A DNA stretch of 33,921 nucleotides from Paenibacillus senegalensis JC66 (GTDB lineage Bacteria > Bacillota > Bacilli > Paenibacillales > NBRC-103111), in the NCBI RefSeq assembly GCF_000285515.1, contig NZ_HE610960.1, positions 384,137 to 418,057 of the forward strand. Reading direction: 5' to 3'. Of the stretch, positions 1 through 7,785 are shown piece after piece. The notes under the pieces were generated by a model that was given only the letters and a program-made list of their open reading frames with translations, did no database searches and was not told the origin of the DNA. How positions within the stretch are numbered: position 1 is the first letter of the stretch; each line of letters starts with the position of its first letter. A program made the position numbers and the translations under genes.

Positions 1-96
1 CGTAGGCAACAAGCCCGCGAACCCCGCGAGCCCCGCCAACCTTGCTATTTTCATGCCAGTATTGTACCAGAACTGATGACATGATTGTTTTCATCT
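1..96 (+). repeat. Tail module of the dispersed palindrome-array repeat (array lies outside the window)
   Basis: Positions 1-96 match the conserved tail found beside the palindrome arrays at 7.8 kb and (inverted) 30.7 kb. Shared blocks in order are GGCAACAAGCCCGCGAACCCC, then CTATTTTCATGC, then ATTGTRCCAGAACT and GACATGATTGTTTT. The array-proximal end points left, so the palindromes of this copy, if present, lie upstream of base 1. No coding potential is supported. Confidence 0.75.
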
Positions 97-111
97 TCCT
101 TTTGTTACGCT

Positions 112-205
112 TCTTTCATGTACGCTGCCTTCATTCTTTCATGTCGCTTCCTTCATGTCGCTTCTTTTATGTACGTTCCTTCAGTTACGCTTCCTGCTTT
201 ACTCC
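112..205. repeat. Degenerate short repeats rich in TTCATGTACG / TTCATGTCGCTTCC
   Basis: This AT/C-rich stretch repeats variants of CTTTCATGTACGCTGCC and CCTTCATGTCGCTTC about five times with a 15-19 base period. It lies just past the end of the downstream minus-strand gene. No gene or terminator is seen in it. Confidence 0.4.
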
Positions 206-236
206 ACTCTCTCACGCTTTCCAATACAAAATAAAA

Positions 237-695
237 CTACTTGATCGTATCGTATAAGTCTGTCTCCACGTCTGCTATTCCTTCATTTCCCCAATCTTCT
301 GAAATTTCAAGATGCCAAGCTCTAGGTATTCGTGTACATTCATTATCTTCAATCCATTGATGCAGTTTTTCATAGGTGGTTCTTATTGCATAATTAGGCC
401 CTCTGTGTCTTGCAACCGCATATCTTTGCTCAGGAACGACTATGGAAACCATGCCCCTCGGGATTTCTTTACCCTCTTTTACTTCGACACATACCCAATA
501 GCCATCTTCCTCTTCAGAATAATCCCCTGCGATAAAAGCTCCTATTAACCGCACCGGGTAAACCAAGTCCTTAATTTCGCTCAATCTTGCTTTAAGCTGG
601 ACTGCTGCTCTAGGAATTTCTTGAACATATTGATGGCCGGAGCAAACTACCCGTATACCAACCAATTTTTTTTCATTCAGCTCAACAACTCTCAT
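237..695 (-). CDS. GyrI-like / effector-binding domain protein
   Basis: A 152-residue single-domain protein starting MRVVELNEKKLVGIRVVCSG, which fits the stand-alone effector-binding (AraC-type GyrI-like) fold: an opening strand with a LVGIRV motif, a long middle with DYSEEEDGYWVCVEV, then YAVARHRGPNYAIRTTYEKLHQWI, the usual strand-helix close of the fold. Members bind small hydrophobic or cationic ligands or sequester toxins; the ligand cannot be read from sequence. I chose the internal ATG because GGGGAGGGAG lies directly upstream; the longer open frame to 770 has no binding site. It carries no DNA-binding domain, so it is not itself a transcription factor. Confidence 0.8.
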   Translation of the reverse strand: MRVVELNEKKLVGIRVVCSGHQYVQEIPRAAVQLKARLSEIKDLVYPVRLIGAFIAGDYSEEEDGYWVCVEVKEGKEIPRGMVSIVVPEQRYAVARHRGPNYAIRTTYEKLHQWIEDNECTRIPRAWHLEISEDWGNEGIADVETDLYDTIK

Positions 696-847
696 CCGAC
701 TCCCTCCCCGGTGATTTCTACCTGCATTGTATCTAAGCTGCTGCAATGGTTTGTCCGCTAGCAGCGGCAACAGGTACCAGGAAATGCAGCAATCGAACAG
801 TTACCTTTTCCTGCCGGCCATCCCCAGTCCCCTGCCGCCCTCGACCT

Positions 848-985
848 TTACTCCTGCTTGTATATCCACTCCGTAATTTTCGGATTATCCGGACAGCGAA
901 TCACATACTCAATAGCCGAATCATATTTGTTTCGCAGGTCTCCCTGATCTTTATATAGTCCGGTTCGAGCCGGTTTTTGGGCTTG
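848..985 (-). pseudogene. C-terminal gene remnant, family not recognised
   Basis: An open minus-strand frame ends at a TAA (848-850) and reads GLYKDQGDLRNKYDSAIEYV then IRCPDNPKITEWIYKQE. It has protein-like composition (amphipathic helix, then a PDNPKITEW turn) but no start codon or binding site; a TGA closes it upstream at 986-988. I read it as the 3' end of a deleted gene. The alternative, a chance frame, cannot be excluded. Confidence 0.4.
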
Positions 986-1083
986 TCAAGCTTGGTAAGT
1001 CTTGCCTAGCTGCTTAGTAAGTCTTGCCTATCTTGCTCAATCATGCTCAGTTAGCCAATCTGACTCTCGCGCTTGCAGTATTG
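986..1083. other. Intergenic stretch with short repeats
   Basis: Two copies of TTAGTAAGTCTTGCCTA-like sequence (about 990-1006 and 1014-1030) and CTTGCTCAATCATGCTCAG precede the stop of the kinase gene. No gene or terminator hairpin is visible. Confidence 0.35.
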
Positions 1084-2616
1084 TCACATGGCAAACAAAG
1101 GGGCCAGCTGCGCATACAATACATTATATTTTTCAAACTGCTTGTTGTAGTAGTCGGCCAGCTCGGGATTCGGATAGTACGATTTCACCTGCTGAGCTGC
1201 CTTGACCCTGGCACAGATCTCTTCAACATTGATGCTCCAGCCCATCTTGGGAAAACCCAGCATGGCAGCCCCGATCGATGGAAGATAATGTGAATCGTCC
1301 GGCACGACAAGCTCACACTGCAGCACATCCGCCAGGATTTGGCACCATACTTGGCTTTTGGCTCCGCCGCCAATCAGACTGATGCGAAGCTTCGCCTCCG
1401 GCTTAACAATAAGGCTCATCACCTGACGTATGGCCAGAGCAACACCTTCAAGAACAGCGAGCCCCATCTGTCCCTTAGTTGTGGTCGTGCGAAGTCCTAC
1501 AAAAGAACCACTGGCATTGACGTCCTGCACCGGGCAGCGCTCCCCGTTCAAGTACGGTAAAAACAGCACGCCTGAGCCTCGCTCCGTTTTCTCCAAAGCT
1601 GATTCCAACTCCGCGAACAGGAGTGAGTCACCGTCTTCATTCCTGTCCGTTTCAAAATTTTCCGCAGCCGCCCCTGTCCCTGGACCAAACACTTGCGCCG
1701 CCCACTTATGAGCGCTGCCCGCATTCGTCAGAGGAGCGATGGAGATTTGTCGGCCCGGCACGACATACGCGAGGTTAAACGCACCGTTTTGTACATCCAT
1801 ATACCGTTCGGACGCTGCCGCTACCCAGCCGGTTGTGCCAATATAGGCGTACGCCTCCCCTTCCCGATACACACCTGCCCCTAGCGTTGCCGCACCGGCA
1901 TCTCCTATTCCGCACAAAACGGGAGTTCCCTCGCTGAACCCGGTCTCGGACGAGCCGCGCTTATGAACTTGGCCTGCTTCCGCATCCGGCGGCAGGATAA
2001 GCGGGAATTTTTCCGCTTCCATATCAAGCTGCTTCAGCCACTCTTCCATCCAAGTACGGGTCTGAAGATTCATGCAGCCTGTCGTTGCAGCCGATGTCGG
2101 ATCGGTGACGAACGCTCCAGTCAGCCTAGATATGACATAGTCCTTGGAACTAATCAGGAAGCTGGCAGCTTCGCTGTAGGCGTGAGGCTCGTGCTCCTGA
2201 AGCCACATTATTTTAGGGAGTGTTAGCGTACCGTCCATATGGTTGGCAGTTTCCCGGATAATCGCCTCCTCCCCCAGCTTCTCCAGCAACCGCTTAGACT
2301 GTTCTACACCCCGCCCATCCGAATATAGAATCGCTGGACGCACGGGGGTGCCTTCAGCAGAAACCGGAATGCAATCCTGCATTTGGCCGCTGAAGGAGAT
2401 CAGCTTTATCTCATCAGGCCGAATGCCCTCTCGAAACCATTCCTGCGCGATCGCGGCAACCGCCTGGTACCAGGCTTCCGGTTCCTGCTCTACACATCCG
2501 TCAGTCGTTATGACGTCAATTGGCCTGTTTTTCACATTATGTACAACAGCTTTACCACAGACCAGAATCCCTTTAATATTCGTTGTGCCTATATCAAAAG
2601 AAGCTATGTAACTCAT
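1084..2616 (-). CDS. FGGY-family carbohydrate kinase (xylulokinase/gluconokinase-like)
   Basis: A 510-residue sugar kinase of normal FGGY length. The N-terminal ATPase-fold domain opens with FDIGTTNIKG (about 7-16), followed by EQEPEAWY (44-50), SFSGQMQD (74-81) and ILYSDGRG. The presumed catalytic base is Asp239 in GIGDAGAATLGAG, and IGTTGWVAA follows. The second domain carries FLPYLNGERCP and LIGGGAKSQVWCQILADVL, the usual adenine-side signature. Family members phosphorylate xylulose, gluconate, glycerol or related polyols in the cytosol. The substrate is open: GQMQD replaces the GQMHG typical of xylulokinase, and no sugar transporter, isomerase or regulator is adjacent. The start is ATG with GAGGAG about 12 bases upstream, a little far. 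It appears monocistronic. Confidence 0.9.
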   Translation of the reverse strand: MSYIASFDIGTTNIKGILVCGKAVVHNVKNRPIDVITTDGCVEQEPEAWYQAVAAIAQEWFREGIRPDEIKLISFSGQMQDCIPVSAEGTPVRPAILYSDGRGVEQSKRLLEKLGEEAIIRETANHMDGTLTLPKIMWLQEHEPHAYSEAASFLISSKDYVISRLTGAFVTDPTSAATTGCMNLQTRTWMEEWLKQLDMEAEKFPLILPPDAEAGQVHKRGSSETGFSEGTPVLCGIGDAGAATLGAGVYREGEAYAYIGTTGWVAAASERYMDVQNGAFNLAYVVPGRQISIAPLTNAGSAHKWAAQVFGPGTGAAAENFETDRNEDGDSLLFAELESALEKTERGSGVLFLPYLNGERCPVQDVNASGSFVGLRTTTTKGQMGLAVLEGVALAIRQVMSLIVKPEAKLRISLIGGGAKSQVWCQILADVLQCELVVPDDSHYLPSIGAAMLGFPKMGWSINVEEICARVKAAQQVKSYYPNPELADYYNKQFEKYNVLYAQLAPLFAM

Positions 2617-2730
2617 TGTTCATGTTCATCTCCTCATCTCCGAAGCCCACGGCTCCCTGCTCTCAGCTCCGCTTCCGACCTTTAGGGGCATTTAGCAAAT
2701 ACAATTTTCTTAAAGTAACTAATGTATGAT

Positions 2731-2820
2731 AGGTATCTTCATAGAGCAACTTGTGGATACAGTTAACTTCATAGAGCTGCTAGTGGATTATAGGTAACTT
2801 CATACAGCATATTGTGGATT
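2731..2820. repeat. Three tandem 30/31-bp repeats
   Basis: The core CTTCATAGAGCNNCTNGTGGAT recurs at about 2737, 2767 and 2798, giving periods of 30 and 31 bases, with flanking TATAGGTAA blocks. It lies upstream of the kinase gene and past the 3' end of the Nudix gene. No coding or hairpin function is apparent. Confidence 0.7.
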
Positions 2821-2876
2821 CGCTGGTGCAACTCGCAGAGTATACGAAATTCTCTTAGAGCTGCGAGCGCCTTTTT

Positions 2877-3284
2877 CTAAAACTCTACACAGGCAAGCTC
2901 TGGTGCAGGCTTCAGACAAGCCTCAATCCTTTCTCTAAAATTCATAAAGGTCACCATCGATAAAGCCTCTTCTATAGGGAAAAAGCCTGTTTCCAGACTT
3001 TCGTTAGTCGGCACCGGCTCTCCGCCAATATACCTAGCCAGGAATAAGGTGTTGCAAATGCTCTCCCCCACATTTTGAAAGATGCCGCAAAACCTGATAA
3101 TTTCAATATCGACTCCTGCTTCTTCTTTCGTTTCTCTTATGGCCGCTTGTGTTAATGACTCTCCTTCTTCCACTTGTCCCCCGGGCATTTCCCAGCCTCT
3201 CTCCGGACCTTTAATCAATAAAATTTCATTGTGATCGTTTAAAACAACGGCTGCGGCAGAAACAATATGTTTTGGTGGGTTCAT
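2877..3284 (-). CDS. Nudix hydrolase
   Basis: A 135-residue cytosolic Nudix protein. The full Nudix box is present: GGQVEEGESLTQAAIRETKE followed by EAG, matching G-x5-E-x7-R-E-x2-E-E-x-G with all metal-binding glutamates. Such enzymes hydrolyse nucleoside diphosphates linked to another moiety; the substrate is not predictable here. The opening HIVSAAAVVLNDHNEILLIK and WEMPGG are typical of MutT/ADP-ribose-type members. I start at the second methionine (3284) because AAGGAG lies eight bases before it; a GTG at 3293 would overlap that site. Confidence 0.9.
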   Translation of the reverse strand: MNPPKHIVSAAAVVLNDHNEILLIKGPERGWEMPGGQVEEGESLTQAAIRETKEEAGVDIEIIRFCGIFQNVGESICNTLFLARYIGGEPVPTNESLETGFFPIEEALSMVTFMNFRERIEACLKPAPELACVEF

Positions 3285-3400
3285 AGGGAACACTCCTTGA
3301 AAATATTATAGCTTTCCATAACCCTTCAATGAATGGTGAATTGCAGTTGTTCAACAGCCTAATGGCAAGCGTTATAATCCAACCGGGCAGCAGCGGCCTT

Positions 3401-4015
3401 TCATAACAAGCCTTGAAGCTTTTCCAGGCTAGTTCTTGATAAAGCTTTCCGCAATAGCTCCTCGTCATAGCCGTTTGTCACTAAAGCATGCAAAATAGCA
3501 TCAACCCGATCCGCTCGCTGCCTTCTAATATTCAATTCCAACTGAATTTCTAAGGGAACTACCGGAACAACGTAGTTTTCAAATTCTACATGCTTGGCTA
3601 ATCTCCAAATATGTTGGCCGCCTTCCCATATCCCTTCCCCCATATCCGAATCGGGTATTCCAGCAGCATTCGATATCTGTACGACTTCCACCGGGAAATT
3701 CGCAATCGTCCACTTCCCTTTTGTCCAGGTAAAGCCAGAAGGGAACGTTTGGGTGAAGAAAGGCTCTTCCATCGAGGATTGCCATTCCGGATCCGAACAA
3801 GCAAGCCCGCATTTAACTTTCGCATGGTAGGGCTGTAAAAGAGCAGCCAAGCGGGCAACATCCTCCACATTCTGTACATAGATATCCAGGTCGTTTGGCG
3901 TCATGGCCGCCTTTTGTATTACGGACCCCACAGAACCGACAACGATCCATGGAACGGTCAGGCCTGATTCTGAATAAAGATCGCAGAAAGACTTAAGAGC
4001 TAGTTTCCAGGTCAC
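3401..4015 (-). CDS. Nucleotidyltransferase-fold protein
   Basis: A 204-residue protein with a nucleotidyltransferase-like core: PWIVVGSVGSVIQKAAMTPN followed by DLDIYV, that is a G-S helix turn and the D-x-D acidic pair that holds the catalytic metals. The remainder resembles uncharacterised aminoglycoside-nucleotidyltransferase-like proteins. Substrate is unknown. The start is a GTG at 4015 preceded by AAAGGAG with eight-base spacing. The frame is open to 4147, but the extra residues MYDVSYKF... come from the palindromic repeat at 4075-4252 and should not be annotated as protein. The array therefore sits in the leader of this gene. Confidence 0.75.
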   Translation of the reverse strand: MTWKLALKSFCDLYSESGLTVPWIVVGSVGSVIQKAAMTPNDLDIYVQNVEDVARLAALLQPYHAKVKCGLACSDPEWQSSMEEPFFTQTFPSGFTWTKGKWTIANFPVEVVQISNAAGIPDSDMGEGIWEGGQHIWRLAKHVEFENYVVPVVPLEIQLELNIRRQRADRVDAILHALVTNGYDEELLRKALSRTSLEKLQGLL

Positions 4016-4074
4016 CGCAGCAACTCCTTTTCTAGAGGAGCGGCGAAAAAGGGCTGCGCACTCTGCGCACTTAC

Positions 4075-4252
4075 ATGTATACGAAAAATCATACAAATGA
4101 TCTTTAAAATAAGCGTAATGCAGGAATTTGTACGAAACGTCATACAAAATGAGGCTGGGAGTTTAAAAAAAGCTGGAATTTGTATGAAGAATCGTACAAA
4201 ATTACCAAAAATGCACCCGAATTCCCCTTAGTTGTATGAAGAATCGTACAAA
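4075..4252. repeat. Phased palindrome array, subfamily II copy a (four units)
   Basis: Four imperfect palindromes: a degenerate one ending TCATACAAA at 4097, TTTGTACGAAACGTCATACA at 4127, TTTGTATGAAGAATCGTACA at 4179, and a variant from 4231. The spacing is 51-52 bases. Linkers between units are AT-rich and resemble those at 11.4 kb in the same order, so this copy and the 11.4-kb copy derive from one array. It lies between the kinase gene and the nucleotidyltransferase gene, both on the minus strand. Confidence 0.85.
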
Positions 4253-4327
4253 CGGACCCGCCAGACCATCAGCCTTCGCGTGACCCCTTTTTCACCACAT
4301 CTTCTAAACATTCATTTTGGAAAAACA

Positions 4328-5239
4328 TTAATTCAACATAGACTCGGCAAATTTGACATGCTCAATCAGCTTCGGAAACTCATCCGGGGATGAGCCATCT
4401 TCCACGCTCCAGCATACCCCCATGGCCGTCTCCACGTATAGGCACTGTCTTAAAATCTCATTTGGTATACCGAGTTCTTTCTCCAATACGCCTATCATTT
4501 TATTCATATCGTCATATAATTCCCGAGTGATTTCTTCTCCGTATTCATTCAATAGAAATCGTGGAACATCAAATACAGGATCCCCCACTACACCTTTAGG
4601 ATCGATAATGCGGTATCCGCCATCTTGGCCGAGCAAAATATTGTCATGATGAAGATCTCCATGGAGCAGCATGTTTCGGGGATACTTCTCACAGATGGAA
4701 AAGCATAATTCCTTCGCTCTTTTCATGTATCGATATAGTTCTGTACAGTCATCACGCTTGCTCATATATTCGGTAATTTTACTGACCCACTCCAGGTATG
4801 TCGGATAGTTTTCCGCTTGTTCACTTGATCTATGTAAATCTTGATACAGGGTGCAAAAAACGGCCAGTCTCTTTTCAAGAGATGCTTCATTTCGTAAAGG
4901 CGTTCCAGGACAAATGCGCTCCGCGAGCATAACCTGGTTTTCCAAATCAGCTTCAAACACCCGGCAAAACGGGGTCCCGTTATATTCTGACAAGGCACTG
5001 CACTCGGCACTGATGTCTGAAGAGGGGCCTCCTATTTTAAAAACGGCATTCCCGTAACTTTCGGAAAAACATGTAAGCACCAAGTTAGCTGAAAAGGAAG
5101 GAACCAATTGAAAAGAGCTTAACTGCCATTGCTCAGCATAGGAAGCAAGGTCACCCAGCACTTTTTGATAGAAGGCCCGGCCAAAGCGGTTTGTTATCTT
5201 CTCGATTTCTTCTTTATTAAACTGGTAAACTTGCTCCAT
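4328..5239 (-). CDS. Aminoglycoside/hydroxyurea kinase-like protein, APH(6) family
   Basis: A 303-residue kinase-like phosphotransferase. The catalytic loop LLHGDLHHDNILL (about 191-203) supplies Asp195 and Asn200, and IDPKGVVGDPVFDV (212-225) supplies the metal-binding Asp213. The IDPKGVVGDP motif is characteristic of the APH(6)/hydroxyurea phosphotransferase family, which includes streptomycin 6-kinases. Length is as expected and no key residue is missing, so it is probably an active small-molecule kinase. Whether it confers streptomycin resistance cannot be told from sequence; many chromosomal members have no known substrate. The ATG follows a GGGGGA stretch. The neighbours are other small-molecule-modifying enzymes. 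Confidence 0.85.
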   Translation of the reverse strand: MEQVYQFNKEEIEKITNRFGRAFYQKVLGDLASYAEQWQLSSFQLVPSFSANLVLTCFSESYGNAVFKIGGPSSDISAECSALSEYNGTPFCRVFEADLENQVMLAERICPGTPLRNEASLEKRLAVFCTLYQDLHRSSEQAENYPTYLEWVSKITEYMSKRDDCTELYRYMKRAKELCFSICEKYPRNMLLHGDLHHDNILLGQDGGYRIIDPKGVVGDPVFDVPRFLLNEYGEEITRELYDDMNKMIGVLEKELGIPNEILRQCLYVETAMGVCWSVEDGSSPDEFPKLIEHVKFAESMLN

Positions 5240-5371
5240 CGGCGTCCCCCGCTTGGTTTACTTGTTTTGTAGAACGGCAATTTCACCTGAAAACAACAAG
5301 GCCTGTTTATGTTGGCCTGACAGGACAAAAAGATCTGCCGTTTCTCTAACATCCGGCAAGCCCTCCTTAAG

Positions 5372-5637
5372 CTACCGCTGTTCTTGCTGTTCTTGCTGTT
5401 CTTGCTGTTGTTACCGCTGCTGTTGTTGCTGTTGTTACCGCTGCTGTTGTTGCTGTTGTTGCCACTGTTCTTGCTGCTGTTGTTGCCGCTGTTCTTGCTG
5501 TTTTCTTGCCACTGTTGTTGCTGTTTTCTTGCCACTGTTGTTGCTGTTGTTGCCACTGTCCTTGCCGCAGCTGTTCTTGCCGCTGTTGTTCCTGCTGCTA
5601 TTGTTCTTGCCGCTGTTGTTGCTGCTGTTTTTCCAGC
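5372..5637. repeat. Trinucleotide-type low-complexity tract (CAG/CAA on the minus strand)
   Basis: About 265 bases consist almost only of CTG/TTG/TTC/TGC triplet blocks on the plus strand, with higher-order repeats such as CTTGCCACTGTTGTTGCTGT. It covers the last codons of the acetyltransferase gene and runs on well past its stop. Open frames across it (Q-, N/S-, L- or C-rich in different frames) are products of the tract, not genes. It has the structure of a slippage-expanded microsatellite. Confidence 0.85.
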
Positions 5638-6386
5638 TTATCCAACTTTTTAATGAACTCTCTTTTGGTCAAGGGATGATAGGTCACCAATTGCCCGTTA
5701 TAAATGACATTAAAAACACCATACGCTGACGGGGCGTTCTGAGCTTCTATAGGATCTTGCATGGTTATGATATTAACTTGGATTTCTCTCTCATTGGCTG
5801 CTTCCGTAATGGTATTTACAGCATCCTCAAAGTAAGGGCACTGATCCGCTTTAATGATCGTTATCCCGTCTTGATATTGACTCATCCGCTCCTCCCAGCC
5901 ATGATTAAAATGCGGAACAGGATCATCCCTATTCAATCGCTTAACTATGAGTTCAAAGGAAGGTGGAGCTTGATCTATTGATTCAAAGCCATACTGCATA
6001 AAAAACGATTTATCGGCCAGCCAGGTTTGCGAGCTTGTTACCATCGCTACTCCCGATTTATTGTGAGATTTGGCATCGTCCAAGCACAGATTCAGCAGCC
6101 TGGAGCCGTAGCCTTTCCCTTTTCCTCTGCCGACAATCCATAAACAATGGATCACCAGGTAGCCGCTGCCGGTAATTCCCCTCCAATTCCTTTCACTCGG
6201 AGCATACTCTATGAATCCTTTGGGAACTCCATTTTCTTCGAGTATTTTCAGCTTTAACCCTTCCCGAAGTCTTTTCTTAAGCCAAGCAAGTTTATTCTGA
6301 TAGCCCTGTGATTTCGGCTTGCTCCTCATGCAAAAGAAGCCTTTGGCTTCTACATTTTCCTCGGTCACATCAACAATATGGATCAA
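5598..6386 (-). CDS. YoaP-like GNAT acetyltransferase with C-terminal thioredoxin-like domain
   Basis: A 262-residue two-domain protein. Residues 1-140 form a GNAT fold with the acetyl-CoA loop VGRGKGKGYGSRLL, then SGVAMVTSS and a YGFESI close. Residues 145-245 match the YoaP-type C-terminal domain, with DGITIIKADQCPYFEDAVNT carrying a single CP-x motif and VFNVIYNGQLVTYHPLTK. The substrate is unknown. The start is a TTG preceded by GGAGGAGGACAGTA; its first bases overlap the stop of a small upstream frame (TTGA), suggesting translational coupling. The C-terminus, EKQQQQQRQEQ, is made by the CAG/CAA tract, and after the TAG the same frame continues Q-rich, so the original end was probably remodelled by repeat expansion. 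Confidence 0.85.
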   Translation of the reverse strand: MIHIVDVTEENVEAKGFFCMRSKPKSQGYQNKLAWLKKRLREGLKLKILEENGVPKGFIEYAPSERNWRGITGSGYLVIHCLWIVGRGKGKGYGSRLLNLCLDDAKSHNKSGVAMVTSSQTWLADKSFFMQYGFESIDQAPPSFELIVKRLNRDDPVPHFNHGWEERMSQYQDGITIIKADQCPYFEDAVNTITEAANEREIQVNIITMQDPIEAQNAPSAYGVFNVIYNGQLVTYHPLTKREFIKKLDKLEKQQQQQRQEQ

Positions 6387-6502
6387 TACTGTCCTCCTCC
6401 TTCCGGGGTATAGGCTTGTCCCATTTCCTCAGCCTGTTTGTCCCATCTTTGTATAGCATCCCGGTTGATATCCAAGTTCACACCACCTTCTAACCCCGGC
6501 AT
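6383..6502 (-). CDS. Small 39-residue frame coupled to the YoaP-like gene; likely methyltransferase N-terminal remnant
   Basis: Reading from ATG 6502 gives MPGLEGGVNLDINRDAIQRW then DKQAEEMGQAYTPEGGGQY and TGA. A GTG eight codons in has AAGGTGG just upstream and may be the true start. The TGA overlaps the TTG start of the next gene. The segment INRDAIQRWDKQAEEMGQAY resembles the opening helix of many Bacillales class I methyltransferases (RWNxxAexxA...tpeGD), so I infer a truncated N-terminal fragment kept as a coupled leader. A genuine small protein remains possible. Confidence 0.45.
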   Translation of the reverse strand: MPGLEGGVNLDINRDAIQRWDKQAEEMGQAYTPEGGGQY

Positions 6503-6572
6503 TTTTACACAAATCCCAGTAAAAGGTTCAGGCATTGAAAAAAAGCCTTCAACCCTTCACCACGTTTCTTTT

Positions 6573-6779
6573 TTACTCAGCTTTTTCCCGTTCAAAAATC
6601 AGTTCAAAGTACGACGCCATACCTGTACTTTGCACACTTGGCGCAAAAATTTGCACAAGTCTCCATCCTTCTTTTGCATGCTGATGAATCACTTCTTGAT
6701 AATCCTCTACCGGCTCAGAGTCCTGGATACCCAATTTCTTGTACTTTAATGGGATTCTTTCAAATTTGTATTCGAACAT
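6573..6779 (-). CDS. DUF4177 domain protein
   Basis: A 68-residue protein, MFEYKFERIPLKYKK..., with the DUF4177 pattern: an opening Y-K-F/V strand, the helix EVIHQHAKEGWRLVQIFAPS and a closing strand YFELIFERE. The EGWRLVQI segment is the hallmark. Function is unknown. An ATG with GGAGAG eight to ten bases upstream sets the start. It stands alone between the broken GNAT gene and the YoaP-like gene, on the same strand. Confidence 0.8.
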   Translation of the reverse strand: MFEYKFERIPLKYKKLGIQDSEPVEDYQEVIHQHAKEGWRLVQIFAPSVQSTGMASYFELIFEREKAE

Positions 6780-6810
6780 ATATGATCTCTCCGTTTCTAT
6801 TAAATTTCAA

Positions 6811-7560
6811 TCATTCCCCTTGAATCTCATACACAATCCAAACATTTGGGTCGTCATAGTGCCCGTAATCTTCTTCACGATTGATGAATATAGGCTGCAA
6901 TGCTCCTTTTACGATATAACTCCCGCTCTCTGGAAACTTCATTTGTGTCCATTCTTCCCAATCGCTCACAGTACCTCTTACCGGATAAGCTTTGGGAATC
7001 GGTTTGACAATCTTTCCGCCTAATTTCCAATGAGTTCGTATCCACGGATCAAAAGGGGCACCATCCTCTCTTGTCCACCGAATATACCTATCAAATTCCG
7101 CCAATGGGTAATCCTTCTTAAAGCTGGGTCTAACGGGTATAACCATTCTTTGATAGCCTTTTTTGGCTGCCAAGCTTTTCAGTTCATTTAAAATCCTTTG
7201 ACTCAAACCAGCTCGTTGAGCATCCGGGTGGATGGCTACGTTAACCGCTGCCAGTGTGTTTGCTGGCTCTTTGTTTTCCACGCCGCTGACTAAAATTGCT
7301 GTGTAATCGACTGGCAACTCCTCTGTTACGCCCGACCAGGCTATAGGAATGGAATTACCTACGCCCACTACCTTATCGCTACTGCATAAACATATTTAAT
7401 AATCCGGGAACTTATTTCTCATCTCAAGCCAATAACTCATCACATGATCATCGGGTGTCATAAACGGCGGCCAGGCGAATTTCATGACCGGTCCGGTTTT
7501 TAGTGCTGGAGAATCTGCTAAAGATGTACTGTAACGGGTATGGGAATCACCTCGATTAAG
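6811..7560 (-). pseudogene. GNAT-type acetyltransferase broken by an in-frame TAA
   Basis: A continuous minus-strand frame reads ...TGPVMKFAWPPFMTPDD HVMSYWLEMRNKFPDY, TAA (7396-7398), ICLCSSDKVVGVGNSIPIAW and on to 6811. Both sides of the stop match one family: the DKVVGVGNSIPIAW strand, then the acetyl-CoA segment IHPDAQRAGLSQRILNELK and a long C-terminal half including WKLGGKIVKPIPKAYPVRGTV. A CAA (Gln) to TAA change explains it. The GTG at 7368 that would begin the 185-residue downstream part has no spaced ribosome binding site, and no start codon is visible for the upstream part, so the gene is probably dead. Confidence 0.75.
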
Positions 7561-7601
7561 AGTTATTTCACGCTTAAGCGGGTGGGGCCTTGTAGTGGGG
7601 C

Positions 7602-7729
7602 TATGCTGGTTGGTGCCGGGCTAGTCGGCGGACACCGGTTATGCTGGTTGGTGCGCGTTAGTCGGCGGACACCGGTTATGCTGATTGGTGCGCGTTAGTC
7701 GGCGGACACCGGTTATGCTGATTGGTGCT
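7602..7729. repeat. Tandem 37/38-bp repeats
   Basis: The unit TATGCTGGTTGGTGCGCGTT followed by AGTCGGCGGACACCGGT starts at 7602, 7640, 7677 and 7714 (last one partial), giving a period of 37-38. It is GC-rich and noncoding, and lies between the broken GNAT gene and the palindrome array. Confidence 0.85.
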
Positions 7730-7785
7730 GAGTTGATGCTGCGCGTTTAAACGAAATTCATGCTAATGTTTGTAGTCGAAAGACC

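Noticed and set aside
4016-4147. N-terminal extension MYDVSYKFLHYAYF of the nucleotidyltransferase
   Set aside because: The same peptide-like strings (VSYK, FVRFVIQ, ICTKRHTK) come from translating the palindromic repeat at every locus; the GTG at 4015 has the ribosome binding site.
5194-5729. Cys-, Leu- or Asn/Ser-rich open frames over the triplet tract
   Set aside because: All six frames of a CTG/TTG-rich microsatellite are open; none has a start context or non-repeat homology.
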